Source: JAENVT01 sp039931555
GTDB taxonomy: Bacteria; Actinomycetota; Acidimicrobiia; Acidimicrobiales; Ilumatobacteraceae
Reading direction: 5' to 3'
Assembly: GCA_039931555.1 (NCBI GenBank)
Contig: JBDTRP010000116.1
Span: forward strand, 1 to 64,000
DNA: 64,000 nt
Shown here: positions 35,318 to 42,863 of the stretch, in pieces
Layout of the letters: every line of letters starts with the position of its first letter
Numbering within the stretch: position 1 is the first letter of the stretch
Notes under the pieces: generated by a model
Databases searched by the model: none
What the model was told of the DNA's origin: nothing
The model's input: only the letters and a program-made list of their open reading frames with translations
Program-made: the position numbers and the translations under genes

Positions 35318-36136
35318 ATGTATCCGGTGCCGACCAGCCTCTCACCGAGTCGCGTCGAGGCGTTCACCTCGTGCCCGATGGCCTTCCGGTTCGCCAGCAT
35401 CGAACGGCTCCCCGAGTCACCCAGCGCCCACATGACCAAAGGTTCCTTGGTCCACCGGGTTCTCGAACTCCTGTTCATCCGCCGCGCCGCGGCACGCACC
35501 ATCGACTCCGCACGAGAGTGTTTCCAGCAAGCCGTCGACGAGTACTCGATCGATCCCGAGTTCACGCTGCTCACCCTCGACGAGGCTCAGCAGCAGACCT
35601 TCATCGCCGACGCGTGGTCGCTCGTCGAGGCCTACTTCCGCATGGAGGATCCCACAGCCATCCGCGAGATCGGTCTCGAGATACGTCTCGAGGCACAAGT
35701 CGGCTCGTTGGCGCTGCGCGGCATCATCGACCGGCTCGAACTCGATGCCGACGGCGGGTTGGTCGTCATCGACTACAAGACAGGTCGCGCCCCAGGACTG
35801 AAGTACGAGCAGGGTCGCCTGGCAGGCGTGCACTTCTACTCCTTCCTCTGTGAGGAGGTGCTCGGCCGCCGCCCCTCGGCCATCAAGCTGATGTACCTCC
35901 GAACGGGCGAGACCATCACGGCGCTCCCGTCTGCCCAGTCGGTGAAGTTCATCACCACCCGTACGACAGCGGTGTGGAAGGCGGTCGAGCGGGCGTGCAA
36001 CACCGGCACCTTCCTGCCGCGCCAGGGGCCGTTGTGCGCTTCATGCTCGTTCCAGCAGTGGTGCCCCGCATTCGGGGGCGACCCCTCGTTGGCCGCGGTC
36101 GAGGCACCGCTGCAACACGCCGCGCTCGCCGCGTGA
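35318..36136 (+). CDS. RecB-like PD-(D/E)xK exonuclease with Fe-S cysteines
   Basis: A 272-residue single-domain nuclease. TSLSPSRVEAFTSCPMAFRF opens it, as in RecB/Cas4-type proteins. GSLVHRVLELLF, GIIDRLELDADGGLVVIDYKTGRAPGLKYE and the Gln-like segment GVHFYSFLCEEVLG match the RecB motifs. The catalytic Asp and Lys are in IDRL and DYKT. C-terminal LCASCSFQQWCPAFGG together with Cys in TSCPM gives the four Cys of a 4Fe-4S site. Such proteins are standalone nucleases of uncertain role in DNA repair. Its stop overlaps the start of the PAP2 gene (GTGA). Confidence 0.87.
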   Translation: MYPVPTSLSPSRVEAFTSCPMAFRFASIERLPESPSAHMTKGSLVHRVLELLFIRRAAARTIDSARECFQQAVDEYSIDPEFTLLTLDEAQQQTFIADAWSLVEAYFRMEDPTAIREIGLEIRLEAQVGSLALRGIIDRLELDADGGLVVIDYKTGRAPGLKYEQGRLAGVHFYSFLCEEVLGRRPSAIKLMYLRTGETITALPSAQSVKFITTRTTAVWKAVERACNTGTFLPRQGPLCASCSFQQWCPAFGGDPSLAAVEAPLQHAALAA

Positions 36137-36669
36137 GAGCGGTCGACTCGCTCGACCGTTGGGGCGACGAACAACTCGAACGATTGCGTGGGAACACGCT
36201 CACCGACCCGCTGTTCAAGTCCGCCAGCTACCTCGGCGACTTCAGTGTGATCTGGCACATGATCGGCATCGGTCGGGCCATCATCGACCCGTCGACCATT
36301 CGTCAGTCGGTGACGCTGTCGGCGTTGATCGGCGCCGAGAGCCTGATCGTCAACCAGGGGTTGAAGCGGCTGTTCCGACGTACTCGACCGACCGAGTCGG
36401 GCGACCCGCGCTTTCCCGTGCGACGGCCGTCGACGTCGAGCTTTCCCAGTGGTCATGCGTCGGCAGCATTCTTTGCCGCGGCAGTCCTCACCACGGCAAC
36501 GGGATACCGGTGGGCGCCGGCGTGGTACGCGGTCGCTGTCGTCGTCGCCGTCAGCCGCGCCTACGTACGCATCCACCACGTGTCCGACATCGTCGCCGGC
36601 GCCGCGGTCGGCGCTCTGTTGGGTGTCGTTGGCTCGCACGTGTTCAACGCAGTGATCTCCTCGATCTGA
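36133..36669 (+). CDS. PAP2 family phosphatase, integral membrane
   Basis: A 178-residue PAP2-superfamily phosphatase. The three phosphatase motifs appear in order: KRLFRRTRP, PSTSSFPSGHASAAFF, and SRAYVRIHHVSDIVAG with the catalytic His. About four membrane segments are present. It probably dephosphorylates undecaprenyl pyrophosphate, phosphatidic acid or another lipid phosphate. The GTG at 36133 overlaps the nuclease stop. Confidence 0.85.
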   Translation: MRAVDSLDRWGDEQLERLRGNTLTDPLFKSASYLGDFSVIWHMIGIGRAIIDPSTIRQSVTLSALIGAESLIVNQGLKRLFRRTRPTESGDPRFPVRRPSTSSFPSGHASAAFFAAAVLTTATGYRWAPAWYAVAVVVAVSRAYVRIHHVSDIVAGAAVGALLGVVGSHVFNAVISSI

Positions 36670-36836
36670 GTATCCCGGGAACTCGTCGGCCGCGGCGAAC
36701 GACCTGATGTACAAAGCGAACGAGTCGTCCCTTCCTCGTCCTCGCTCGCTCGCCATTGGGCCGCTTCGTCCGGCGACCCAATGGCAGTTCTCGTCAAGAT
36801 TCCTCAACTCCAGCCAACCCGGGCCGACAACGATGT

Positions 36837-38468
36837 GTGGCTCTCGGTATCGCGCCCACGCGCCAGCAACTCAGATCTTGGCGAGGTCATCCGTTGGCTG
36901 CGGCCGGCATCCGCCTGGTGGCGTTCGCCACGCCGATCGCGGCCGCCCTGGCGTGGTCGGCGGTCGTGTCCCGACTGATCAACTCGCCGCGCACCATGCC
37001 CGGGCGCGCCATCTGGTTGGTCGGCATGCTCGGTACGTCGACGGCCGTGTTGTTCCTCACCGAGCGTCTGGCGCGGCGACTCCTGCCCCTCGCGGCATTG
37101 TTGCGGCTGTCACTGGTCTTTCCCGACCACGTGCCGTCGCGCTTCTCCGTCGCGCTGCGCACCGGCACGACTCGACAGCTCGCCGACCGGCTGCAGCAAA
37201 CCAGGGTCGCACCGACCACGCGTGCGGGTGCCACCGAACTCCTCGCACTCGTGGCCGCGTTGAATCATCACGACCCGTTGACCCGCGGGCACTCCGAACG
37301 AGTGCGCGCGTTGTCGGATCTTCTGGCTGCCCAGCTTCAGCTCGGGAGCGAAGACCGCGAGAAGGTGCGATGGGCCGCCCTGCTGCACGACATCGGCAAG
37401 CTGCGCGTGCCCGGCGAGATCCTCCGCAAGCCCGGCAAGCCGACGGAGGAGGAGTGGGCGCTCCTGAAGACACACCCCGCTGAGGGTCTGGATCTGATCC
37501 AGGGCCCGATCGCCGATTGGCTCGGCGAATGGACCCGAGCGATCGGTGAACACCACGAGCAGTTCGACGGGTCGGGCTATCCGTCCGGACTCTCGGGGAC
37601 CGATATCTCCTACGCTGGTCGCCTCGTCGCTGTCGCCGATGTGTTCGATGTGATCACTGCCGCGCGTTCCTACAAGAAGCCGATGACGATCCATGAAGCA
37701 CGGCGTGAGCTGACCCGTTGTGCAGGCACGCAGTTCGATCCCGACATGGTCCGTGCCTTCTTGCAGATCTCCATCGGTGACCTTCGCAAGGCGATGGGCC
37801 CGTTGTCGTGGCTGGCCCAACTGTCGCTCTTCGGCCGGCTGGTGGCAGCTCCCGCAGCGTCGACGATGGCCGGCACGATGATCGCCGTCACCGGCCTCGG
37901 ATTGGGTCCCGTGACCAGCGTGTACTCCGAGCCCAGTGGTCCGCGGCCGGCCGCGCAGCACATCGATTCGTTCGAGACGCGGCCGGAGGCGGCTTCGGGA
38001 AGCGGCTCGGCCCCGGTACCGACGGATCCGGCCACGGGTGGACCGAGAGGCGGCCCGGCGACGACCGACCAGGCCACGTCGGACACACCACCAGCCGGTC
38101 CGAGCGCACCGTCGACGACCGTGCCTGATGCGACCGCACCGACGAATGTGGTTCCGACGGCGATGCCCCCCACCACGACGACCGTCGCCACGACACCCAC
38201 CGGCTCGGCGCCCACGACCACCAGCGGTCCGCAGATCTCGGTGCCGGCGATCTCCGTCCCGCAGATCTCGGTGCCGGCGATCTCCGTCCCGCCGATCAGC
38301 ATGCCGCCGGTCACTGCTCCGATCACCGTTCCGCTGATCACGGTGCCACCCATCACGGTGCCGGTCGTCACCGTGCCCGTGATCACCGTCCCGGTCATCA
38401 CACTGCCGGTCGTGACAGTGCCGCCAGTGACTGTGCCGCAAATCACCCTTCCCAAGCTCGGCTTCTAG
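36837..38468 (+). CDS. HD-GYP-type domain protein with Val/Ile-Pro-rich tail
   Basis: A 543-residue protein. Two N-terminal membrane segments (AAGIRLVAFATPIAAALAWSAVV; AIWLVGMLGTSTAVLFL) lead to an HD-GYP phosphodiesterase domain from about residue 145 to 320. That domain has LLHDIGKLRVPGEILRKPGK, EHHEQFDGSGYPSGL and RLVAVADVFDVITAARSYK. It probably hydrolyses cyclic di-GMP or a related nucleotide. After residue 340 the chain is mostly Thr/Pro/Ser/Ala, then the repeat-rich tail PQISVPAISVP and many VxVP units, ending LPKLGF. A hydrophobic stretch near 320-345 (MAGTMIAVTGLGLG) could be a third membrane segment, placing the tail outside. The start is uncertain: GTG at 36837 or TTG at 36756. Confidence 0.8.
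   Translation: MALGIAPTRQQLRSWRGHPLAAAGIRLVAFATPIAAALAWSAVVSRLINSPRTMPGRAIWLVGMLGTSTAVLFLTERLARRLLPLAALLRLSLVFPDHVPSRFSVALRTGTTRQLADRLQQTRVAPTTRAGATELLALVAALNHHDPLTRGHSERVRALSDLLAAQLQLGSEDREKVRWAALLHDIGKLRVPGEILRKPGKPTEEEWALLKTHPAEGLDLIQGPIADWLGEWTRAIGEHHEQFDGSGYPSGLSGTDISYAGRLVAVADVFDVITAARSYKKPMTIHEARRELTRCAGTQFDPDMVRAFLQISIGDLRKAMGPLSWLAQLSLFGRLVAAPAASTMAGTMIAVTGLGLGPVTSVYSEPSGPRPAAQHIDSFETRPEAASGSGSAPVPTDPATGGPRGGPATTDQATSDTPPAGPSAPSTTVPDATAPTNVVPTAMPPTTTTVATTPTGSAPTTTSGPQISVPAISVPQISVPAISVPPISMPPVTAPITVPLITVPPITVPVVTVPVITVPVITLPVVTVPPVTVPQITLPKLGF
38231..38290. repeat. Perfect 30-bp tandem duplication in the HD-GYP gene tail
   Basis: Two identical 30-bp units (starting gcagatctcg) encode Gln-Ile-Ser-Val-Pro-Ala-Ile-Ser-Val-Pro twice. 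The repeat keeps the frame and sits in the unstructured Pro-rich tail. Exact identity at DNA level implies a recent duplication or ongoing slippage. Confidence 0.9.
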
Positions 38469-38538
38469 TGTCCTGGAAGGTTGTTGAGCTGAGAAATTGT
38501 GGTTGATCGGAATTTTCGCGGCCGGGTCGGCCCGACCA

Positions 38539-38585
38539 GGCTCAACGGGTTCGATTTCGGTACCGGGACTACCGAAATCGCGCCC
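38539..38585. repeat. 47-bp hairpin repeat, copy 2
   Basis: It matches copy 1 at 30121-30167 at 41 of 47 bases. Its core forms a perfect 9-bp stem (atttcggta with taccgaaat at 38554-38562 and 38570-38578) around a 7-base loop. It lies 70 bases after the HD-GYP stop and 66 bases before the end of the convergent sigma gene, so a bidirectional terminator role is possible. The sequence before it (38469-38520) is less GC-rich than its neighbours. Both copies read in one frame give a similar short peptide (NGFDFGTGTTEIAPD here), but no start or length supports a gene. Confidence 0.8.
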
Positions 38586-38650
38586 GACCGGTGCCCGACC
38601 AGCCGCCGGCGAGCGCGGCCCGCAGCGCGCGCCTGGGCCTCACAGGTTGG

Positions 38651-39181
38651 TTACGAGGCTTCGGCGGCCCGGACCTCGGCAACCAGGTCGGTGCGCGCAC
38701 GAGCGACGCGCGACCGAATGGTGCCGATCGGACAATCGAGCACGACAGCAGCCTCGTCGTACGACAGGCCGGCAACTTGGGTCAAAACGAACGCCTCGCG
38801 TCGATCGGGGTCGATCGCGTCGAGAAGGCTCATGGTCGGATTCCCCGGAGCAGCAACCCAGCAGTCGTCGACCTCGCGGGCCAACACATCGGCAAGACGA
38901 CGCTGACGCACGCGATGACGCACGTGATCGGCACACACGCGGCGGGCGATCGAGAGCAACCACGACGTGATCGGCGCATCACCTCGATAGCTATCGAGCG
39001 ATCGGAATGCACGCAGGTACGTGTCTTGAACGAGATCGTCCTCCTCGCCCGGCGAGCCCATCACGTTGCAGAGCCGCCAGATCACCGGCTGCGTGCAGCG
39101 CACGAGTTCGCGCACGGCGACGTTGTCGCCCTCACGCACCGCGTCGACGAGCGCCCGTAGTTGGTCGTCCATCGCACCCAT
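38651..39181 (-). CDS. ECF sigma factor, SigC-like
   Basis: A 176-residue extracytoplasmic-function sigma factor. Region 2 contains GSPGEEDDLVQDTYLRAFRSLDSYRGDAPITSWLLSIARRVCADHVRH, which resembles the mycobacterial SigC pattern (TWLLAIARHVVADHIRH). Region 4 is QVAGLSYDEAAVVLDCPIGTIRSRVARAR. SigC in mycobacteria is linked to copper; here the gene follows a YcnI-type copper gene on the same strand with 75 bases between, and a CopC-CopD gene is divergent. No anti-sigma gene is adjacent. The ATG at 39181 is used; the ATG at 39172 is also possible. Confidence 0.88.
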   Translation of the reverse strand: MGAMDDQLRALVDAVREGDNVAVRELVRCTQPVIWRLCNVMGSPGEEDDLVQDTYLRAFRSLDSYRGDAPITSWLLSIARRVCADHVRHRVRQRRLADVLAREVDDCWVAAPGNPTMSLLDAIDPDRREAFVLTQVAGLSYDEAAVVLDCPIGTIRSRVARARTDLVAEVRAAEAS

Positions 39182-39256
39182 CAGAATCGATCGTGTCGCA
39201 TCGTGTCGCCGTGTTGCAAGCGCCAGGGTCCCAATTGGGCCGGACGACCTAGTGAC

Positions 39257-39952
39257 TCACGAATCGGTCGTGCTGCTCTTTCGCCGAGCAAGCACGACGC
39301 CACCACCGATGAGGACGACCGCGAGAACGACCACGACCACGATGATCGTGCCCGTGCTGCTCGAATCATCGCTCGACGAAGCAGCAACTGTCGCTGTGAC
39401 AACGGCCTCGGTACCCGCAGCCACCACGGTGCCGTCGGTCCCGGCATCCTCGGGCGCCGGCGTCAACTCGTCGGCGGTCGGGGGCCCTGCGGTGATCTTG
39501 ATCGTCGGCGCCGGATGCTCGGGCTCAGCCTCGCCCTCGGCAGCGACCTCGATCCACGCCAGCTCACCCTTCTCGCAGGTCTGGATGACGGGGAAGCGGA
39601 TGTCTCCCGGCTGTGCGGGCGCGGTGAAGGTGATGTCGAAGTGATCCTCTTGGTCGGGGGCCAACGGTCCCCCGACGAACTCGAGTGTGTCCCCGGCGAC
39701 CGTCGCGGTCCACCCGGCCTTGTCGACGGCCGCAATGGCGGAGACGCCATCGGGGATCTGGAACTTCATGCTCGTCGTCGGTGAACCATCGCAACCATGC
39801 TCGACCTTGAACGCTGCCGTGCCCGTGGTGCCTGCCTGCATCGCGATCGGGTCGGGATCGATGTGCGCGGAGGCGACTCCTCCGGCCGCGAGCACGACGG
39901 TCAAGGTCGCGGCGACTGCAACGAGGGCGTGTTTGATCGAGGGAGTTTTCAT
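39257..39952 (-). CDS. YcnI-like (DUF1775) exported copper-binding protein
   Basis: A 231-residue exported protein. The signal peptide ends in ASAH, leaving a mature N-terminal His (HIDPDPIAMQAG). DUF1775/YcnI proteins bind copper through that residue. TTGTAAFKVEHGCDGSPTTSMKFQIPDG is the family core. A Thr/Ala/Ser-rich linker leads to one C-terminal membrane helix (GTIIVVVVVLAVVLIGGGVVL) and a basic end, so it is anchored outside. It is transcribed ahead of the sigma gene and away from the CopC-CopD genes. Confidence 0.88.
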   Translation of the reverse strand: MKTPSIKHALVAVAATLTVVLAAGGVASAHIDPDPIAMQAGTTGTAAFKVEHGCDGSPTTSMKFQIPDGVSAIAAVDKAGWTATVAGDTLEFVGGPLAPDQEDHFDITFTAPAQPGDIRFPVIQTCEKGELAWIEVAAEGEAEPEHPAPTIKITAGPPTADELTPAPEDAGTDGTVVAAGTEAVVTATVAASSSDDSSSTGTIIVVVVVLAVVLIGGGVVLARRKSSTTDS

Positions 39953-39961
39953 CGATGTTGT

Positions 39962-39988
39962 TGTCGCTCAGTGACCGGAGAAAGTTCC
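39962..39988 (-). promoter_or_regulatory. Candidate ECF-type promoter for the ycnI-sigma operon
   Basis: On the minus strand, GGAAC at 39988-39984 is followed after 17 bases by CGACA at 39966-39962, ten bases before the ycnI ATG. GGAAC with a 16-17 base spacer and a Cys-Gly-type -10 (CGTC or similar) is the general ECF promoter form. If real it would give a very short leader and autoregulation by the encoded sigma factor. The -10 match is imperfect. Confidence 0.3.
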
Positions 39989-40011
39989 CGAGAGCCGGTA
40001 CCTTTTCGCCG

Positions 40012-40998
40012 GTGAAGCGAAAATTGCTCGGCGCGGCGCTCCTGGCGGCCACGGTGTTGGGCCCCGCGCAACCGGTGTTTGCCCATGGCGGCAACGGCGG
40101 CGCCAGTAGTGACTACCGCATCGAGGTGACCGGTTTCGAAGGCGACTCCTCCGGTATCGACGTGCGGCCTGTGGAGCTCGGCAACCGGATGGAACTGGTT
40201 CGCACAACGGCGAAGGAAGTGCAGATCCTCGGCTACGACGGCGAGCCGTACATCCGCCTCGGCGCAGATGGCGTGTTCGAGAACTACAACTCCCCGTCGC
40301 ACTACACCAACCTCGATCGCTTCGCCCGCACGGTGACGCCGCCGACGGCGACAGATGACGCTACGCCGAACTGGGTGAAGCTCAGTGACGGCAATTCTGT
40401 GCGTTGGCACGATCACCGCACCCACTGGATGGACCCGACGCCGCGACAGGACGTGCGCGACAACCCCGACGTCGAGCGGGTGATCTTTCCGGACAACCGC
40501 GTCGAATTGCTCGTCGATGGCAAATCTGTCGTCGCAATCGTCAAGGTCACGTGGCTGCCGCCGCCCTCGCGCATGGTGTGGCTCGTGATGAGCTCACTCG
40601 GCGCCTGTGCGCTGCTTGCCGGGCTCGTGCTGATCCCAGCCTTCCGCAGGTTCGCCCCGGCCATGGCCCTCGTCGCCGCCGCCGCTTGCTTGGTCGGCAG
40701 CGGCACCAGCGCGTTCCGCGTCGTCGTCAGCGCAATCGCCATCGTGGCCACGATCGCCGGCATCCTGCTGAAGAACCGCTGGCTGCCCGTCGCCGCGTCG
40801 GTGGCAATCGTGATCCTCGCCGTGACCCACTTCGAAGTGTTCGAGCATCAGTTGCTCGCCGGCTGGGCGCCGGAGATGTTGCAGCGAATCGCCATCACCA
40901 TCGCCCTGGCATTCGCTGCGGCCGTTGTGGGCTCAGAACTCGTCACCGGCCTCGGCGCAACGACGCCTCCTGCCGAGCCGGCTGTGGTCGAGCCGTGA
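40012..40998 (+). CDS. Exported membrane protein of the copper module
   Basis: A 328-residue protein. A signal peptide (KRKLLGAALLAATVLGPAQPVFA) is followed by a His-initiated mature part (HGGNGGASSDYRIEVTGFEGDSSGIDVRPVELGNRMELV). The C-terminal half has about five membrane segments. Similar proteins lie next to copCD in actinobacteria, but I do not recognise a named family. The exposed N-terminal His, as in CopC and YcnI, suggests copper binding. The GTG at 40012 is used. It overlaps the next gene by four bases (GTGA) and is divergent from ycnI with 59 bases between. Confidence 0.72.
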   Translation: MKRKLLGAALLAATVLGPAQPVFAHGGNGGASSDYRIEVTGFEGDSSGIDVRPVELGNRMELVRTTAKEVQILGYDGEPYIRLGADGVFENYNSPSHYTNLDRFARTVTPPTATDDATPNWVKLSDGNSVRWHDHRTHWMDPTPRQDVRDNPDVERVIFPDNRVELLVDGKSVVAIVKVTWLPPPSRMVWLVMSSLGACALLAGLVLIPAFRRFAPAMALVAAAACLVGSGTSAFRVVVSAIAIVATIAGILLKNRWLPVAASVAIVILAVTHFEVFEHQLLAGWAPEMLQRIAITIALAFAAAVVGSELVTGLGATTPPAEPAVVEP

Positions 40999-42659
40999 AC
41001 CGGATTCGGCGGGCAGCGTACGGGTGTGTCGCAGGGCTCGCCGTGGCGACGTTCGTCGGGGTCGGTCGAGTCTCTGCGCACGCCGAGTTGCTCTCCAGCG
41101 ACCCACAGCCCGGTGCCGTGCTCGACACAGCGCCGGCCCACGTCACCCTCACGTTCAGCGAACCCGTCGAGATCTCGTTGGGGGCGATTCGCCTGTTCGA
41201 CGGGACCGGTGCATCGATCGACATCACCCCTGCGCGGCACCCTGACGGGCGCGGCGACGCTGTGGAGATCGACTTGCCGAAGCTCGACAACGGCTCGTAC
41301 GTCGTCGATTGGCGAGTGGTCTCGACAGATTCGCATCCGGTGCACGCTGCGTTCACGTTCCAAGTGGGTCCGGATTCGAATCTTGCAGCCGGTCTGCTCG
41401 ATCAGATCATCAGCAGCAATCACACCGGCAAGACCGCCGGCACCGGATTGGACATCAGCCGGTCACTCGTGACTGCATCCATCGCCGTCGTGTTCGGCGG
41501 GTTGATGGTCTGTGGTCTCGGGATCGTGCCGTTCGGCCGACGTCAACGCATCGCGATCGCCGTCGCGGCCGGCGTCGGCGCGCTCGCCGGAGTGCTGGCC
41601 CTGCCGCTCGAGGTCGGGTACACGGCTGGACGATCACTCGGTGTCGTCACCGACGGCTCGGCATGGCGTTCGGTCTTCGACACCACGATCGGTGTCGCCT
41701 GGGTCGTGCGGGCCGTCGTTGTCGCGCTGGTCGCAACGGTACTGCTGGTGACTCACCGACAGAGTCGTGCCGCATGGTGGCAACCGACCTTGCTCGTCGG
41801 CCTCGTGGTCGTCGGCATCGCGTCGGCATACGGAGGTCATGGCGCCACCGGCCGTTGGCACTACCTCGGCGTGTTCCTGACCATGCTGCACGTGTCGTCG
41901 ATGACAGTGTGGCTCGGTGGCCTGGCGATGCTCGTCGTCAGCTTCGCCGAGATCGAACGCGAGGGCGTCGAGCGGTTCTCGTCGCTCGCCTTCCTCTCGG
42001 TGATCGGTGTCGTCGTGTCGGGTACGATCCAGGGCTTCCGACAGGTCGGCTCGCTGGATGGGCTGACCAGCACGTCGTACGGCAAGTTGCTGATCTGGAA
42101 ACTGATTGCGGTGGCCGCCGTGCTGGGGATCGCCGCCGTGGCTCGAGCGTCGACGCACGGACGGTTGACACTGAAGCCGGCGCCTGCGGCCGCACCGGCC
42201 TCGGTGGGTGCTGCAGCGGGTGCATTCGATCGGCCCCGCCTGCGCCGGGCGATCACGCTCGAAGCGATCCTGGTGGTGGTGGTGATCGTCATCACCTCGT
42301 TGCTGATGGCGTCGAACCCGTCGCAAGTCTCGGCGACGGCGCCGTTCTCGTCGACGCTGACGAGCGGGGGCTACCTGGCGACCATCACCGTCTCACCCAG
42401 TCGTGTCGGGGCCAACGAATTGCACATCTTCCTGTCGAGCCCGAACAGCAGCCTGGTGCAACCCGACAACGTCACCGTGACGATCCAAGACCCGTCGCGC
42501 GACGTGGACCCGATCAAGATCGATGTCTCCAAGGCCGGTGCGGGCCACGTCATCAACAACAGCGCGTCGTTCCCCTACGCGACAACCTGGCGACTCGTGG
42601 TCACGGCGCGGTATGGGTTCGACGAGGTCAAGTTCAGCGCGGACGTCAAAGTCGCCTAG
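40995..42659 (+). CDS. CopC-CopD fusion protein with C-terminal periplasmic domain
   Basis: A 554-residue copper-type protein. After the signal peptide the mature chain starts AHAELLSSDPQPGAVLDTAPAHVTLTFSEPV, the CopC domain with its N-terminal His. WRVVSTDSHPVHAAFTFQVG supplies the other likely ligands. CopD follows: eight or so membrane segments from about residue 155 to 430, including the HGATGRWHYLGVFLTMLHVSSMTVWLGGLAML region. The last 110 residues form a soluble beta-rich domain (YLATITVSPSRVGANELHIFLSSP), as in YtkA-like fusions. The gene is translationally coupled to the gene before it. Copper uptake or periplasmic handling is inferred from the family. Confidence 0.9.
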   Translation: MNRIRRAAYGCVAGLAVATFVGVGRVSAHAELLSSDPQPGAVLDTAPAHVTLTFSEPVEISLGAIRLFDGTGASIDITPARHPDGRGDAVEIDLPKLDNGSYVVDWRVVSTDSHPVHAAFTFQVGPDSNLAAGLLDQIISSNHTGKTAGTGLDISRSLVTASIAVVFGGLMVCGLGIVPFGRRQRIAIAVAAGVGALAGVLALPLEVGYTAGRSLGVVTDGSAWRSVFDTTIGVAWVVRAVVVALVATVLLVTHRQSRAAWWQPTLLVGLVVVGIASAYGGHGATGRWHYLGVFLTMLHVSSMTVWLGGLAMLVVSFAEIEREGVERFSSLAFLSVIGVVVSGTIQGFRQVGSLDGLTSTSYGKLLIWKLIAVAAVLGIAAVARASTHGRLTLKPAPAAAPASVGAAAGAFDRPRLRRAITLEAILVVVVIVITSLLMASNPSQVSATAPFSSTLTSGGYLATITVSPSRVGANELHIFLSSPNSSLVQPDNVTVTIQDPSRDVDPIKIDVSKAGAGHVINNSASFPYATTWRLVVTARYGFDEVKFSADVKVA

Positions 42660-42715
42660 ATCTTCCTGTCCGGAGGTTGGGGTGACGGGTCCACACCTGC
42701 GCACGGCGGGACGAG

Positions 42716-42862
42716 ATGCGCCAACGCATCGGCATCGTGCTGCAGGAGTGCGGGGTCGATACGTACCTCACCGTCACCGAGGTGCCCACTGTCGTCGGCC
42801 TCGGGGTGTCGCTCCGCCGCTTCCGCTGGGAACCCCGCATCAAGGAACAGGCACACGGCTAG
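42716..42862 (+). CDS. Small protein of unknown function before an ABC exporter gene
   Basis: A 48-residue open reading frame with strongly GC-biased third positions (about 85 percent G or C). It is preceded by GCGGGACGAG, a weak ribosome-binding site. It ends one base before the GTG of the ABC exporter gene, a spacing typical of coupled genes. The sequence MRQRIGIVLQECGVDTYL begins it, and one Cys and one Trp are present. I recognise no domain. It could be a small accessory protein or a secreted/modified peptide precursor, but no leader or core pattern is clear. It may also be spurious. Confidence 0.45.
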   Translation: MRQRIGIVLQECGVDTYLTVTEVPTVVGLGVSLRRFRWEPRIKEQAHG

Positions 42863-42863
42863 C

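Noticed and set aside
42660..42715. Possible longer upstream extension of the 48-codon gene
   Set aside because: An in-frame stop at 42683 and absence of another start before 42716 exclude it.
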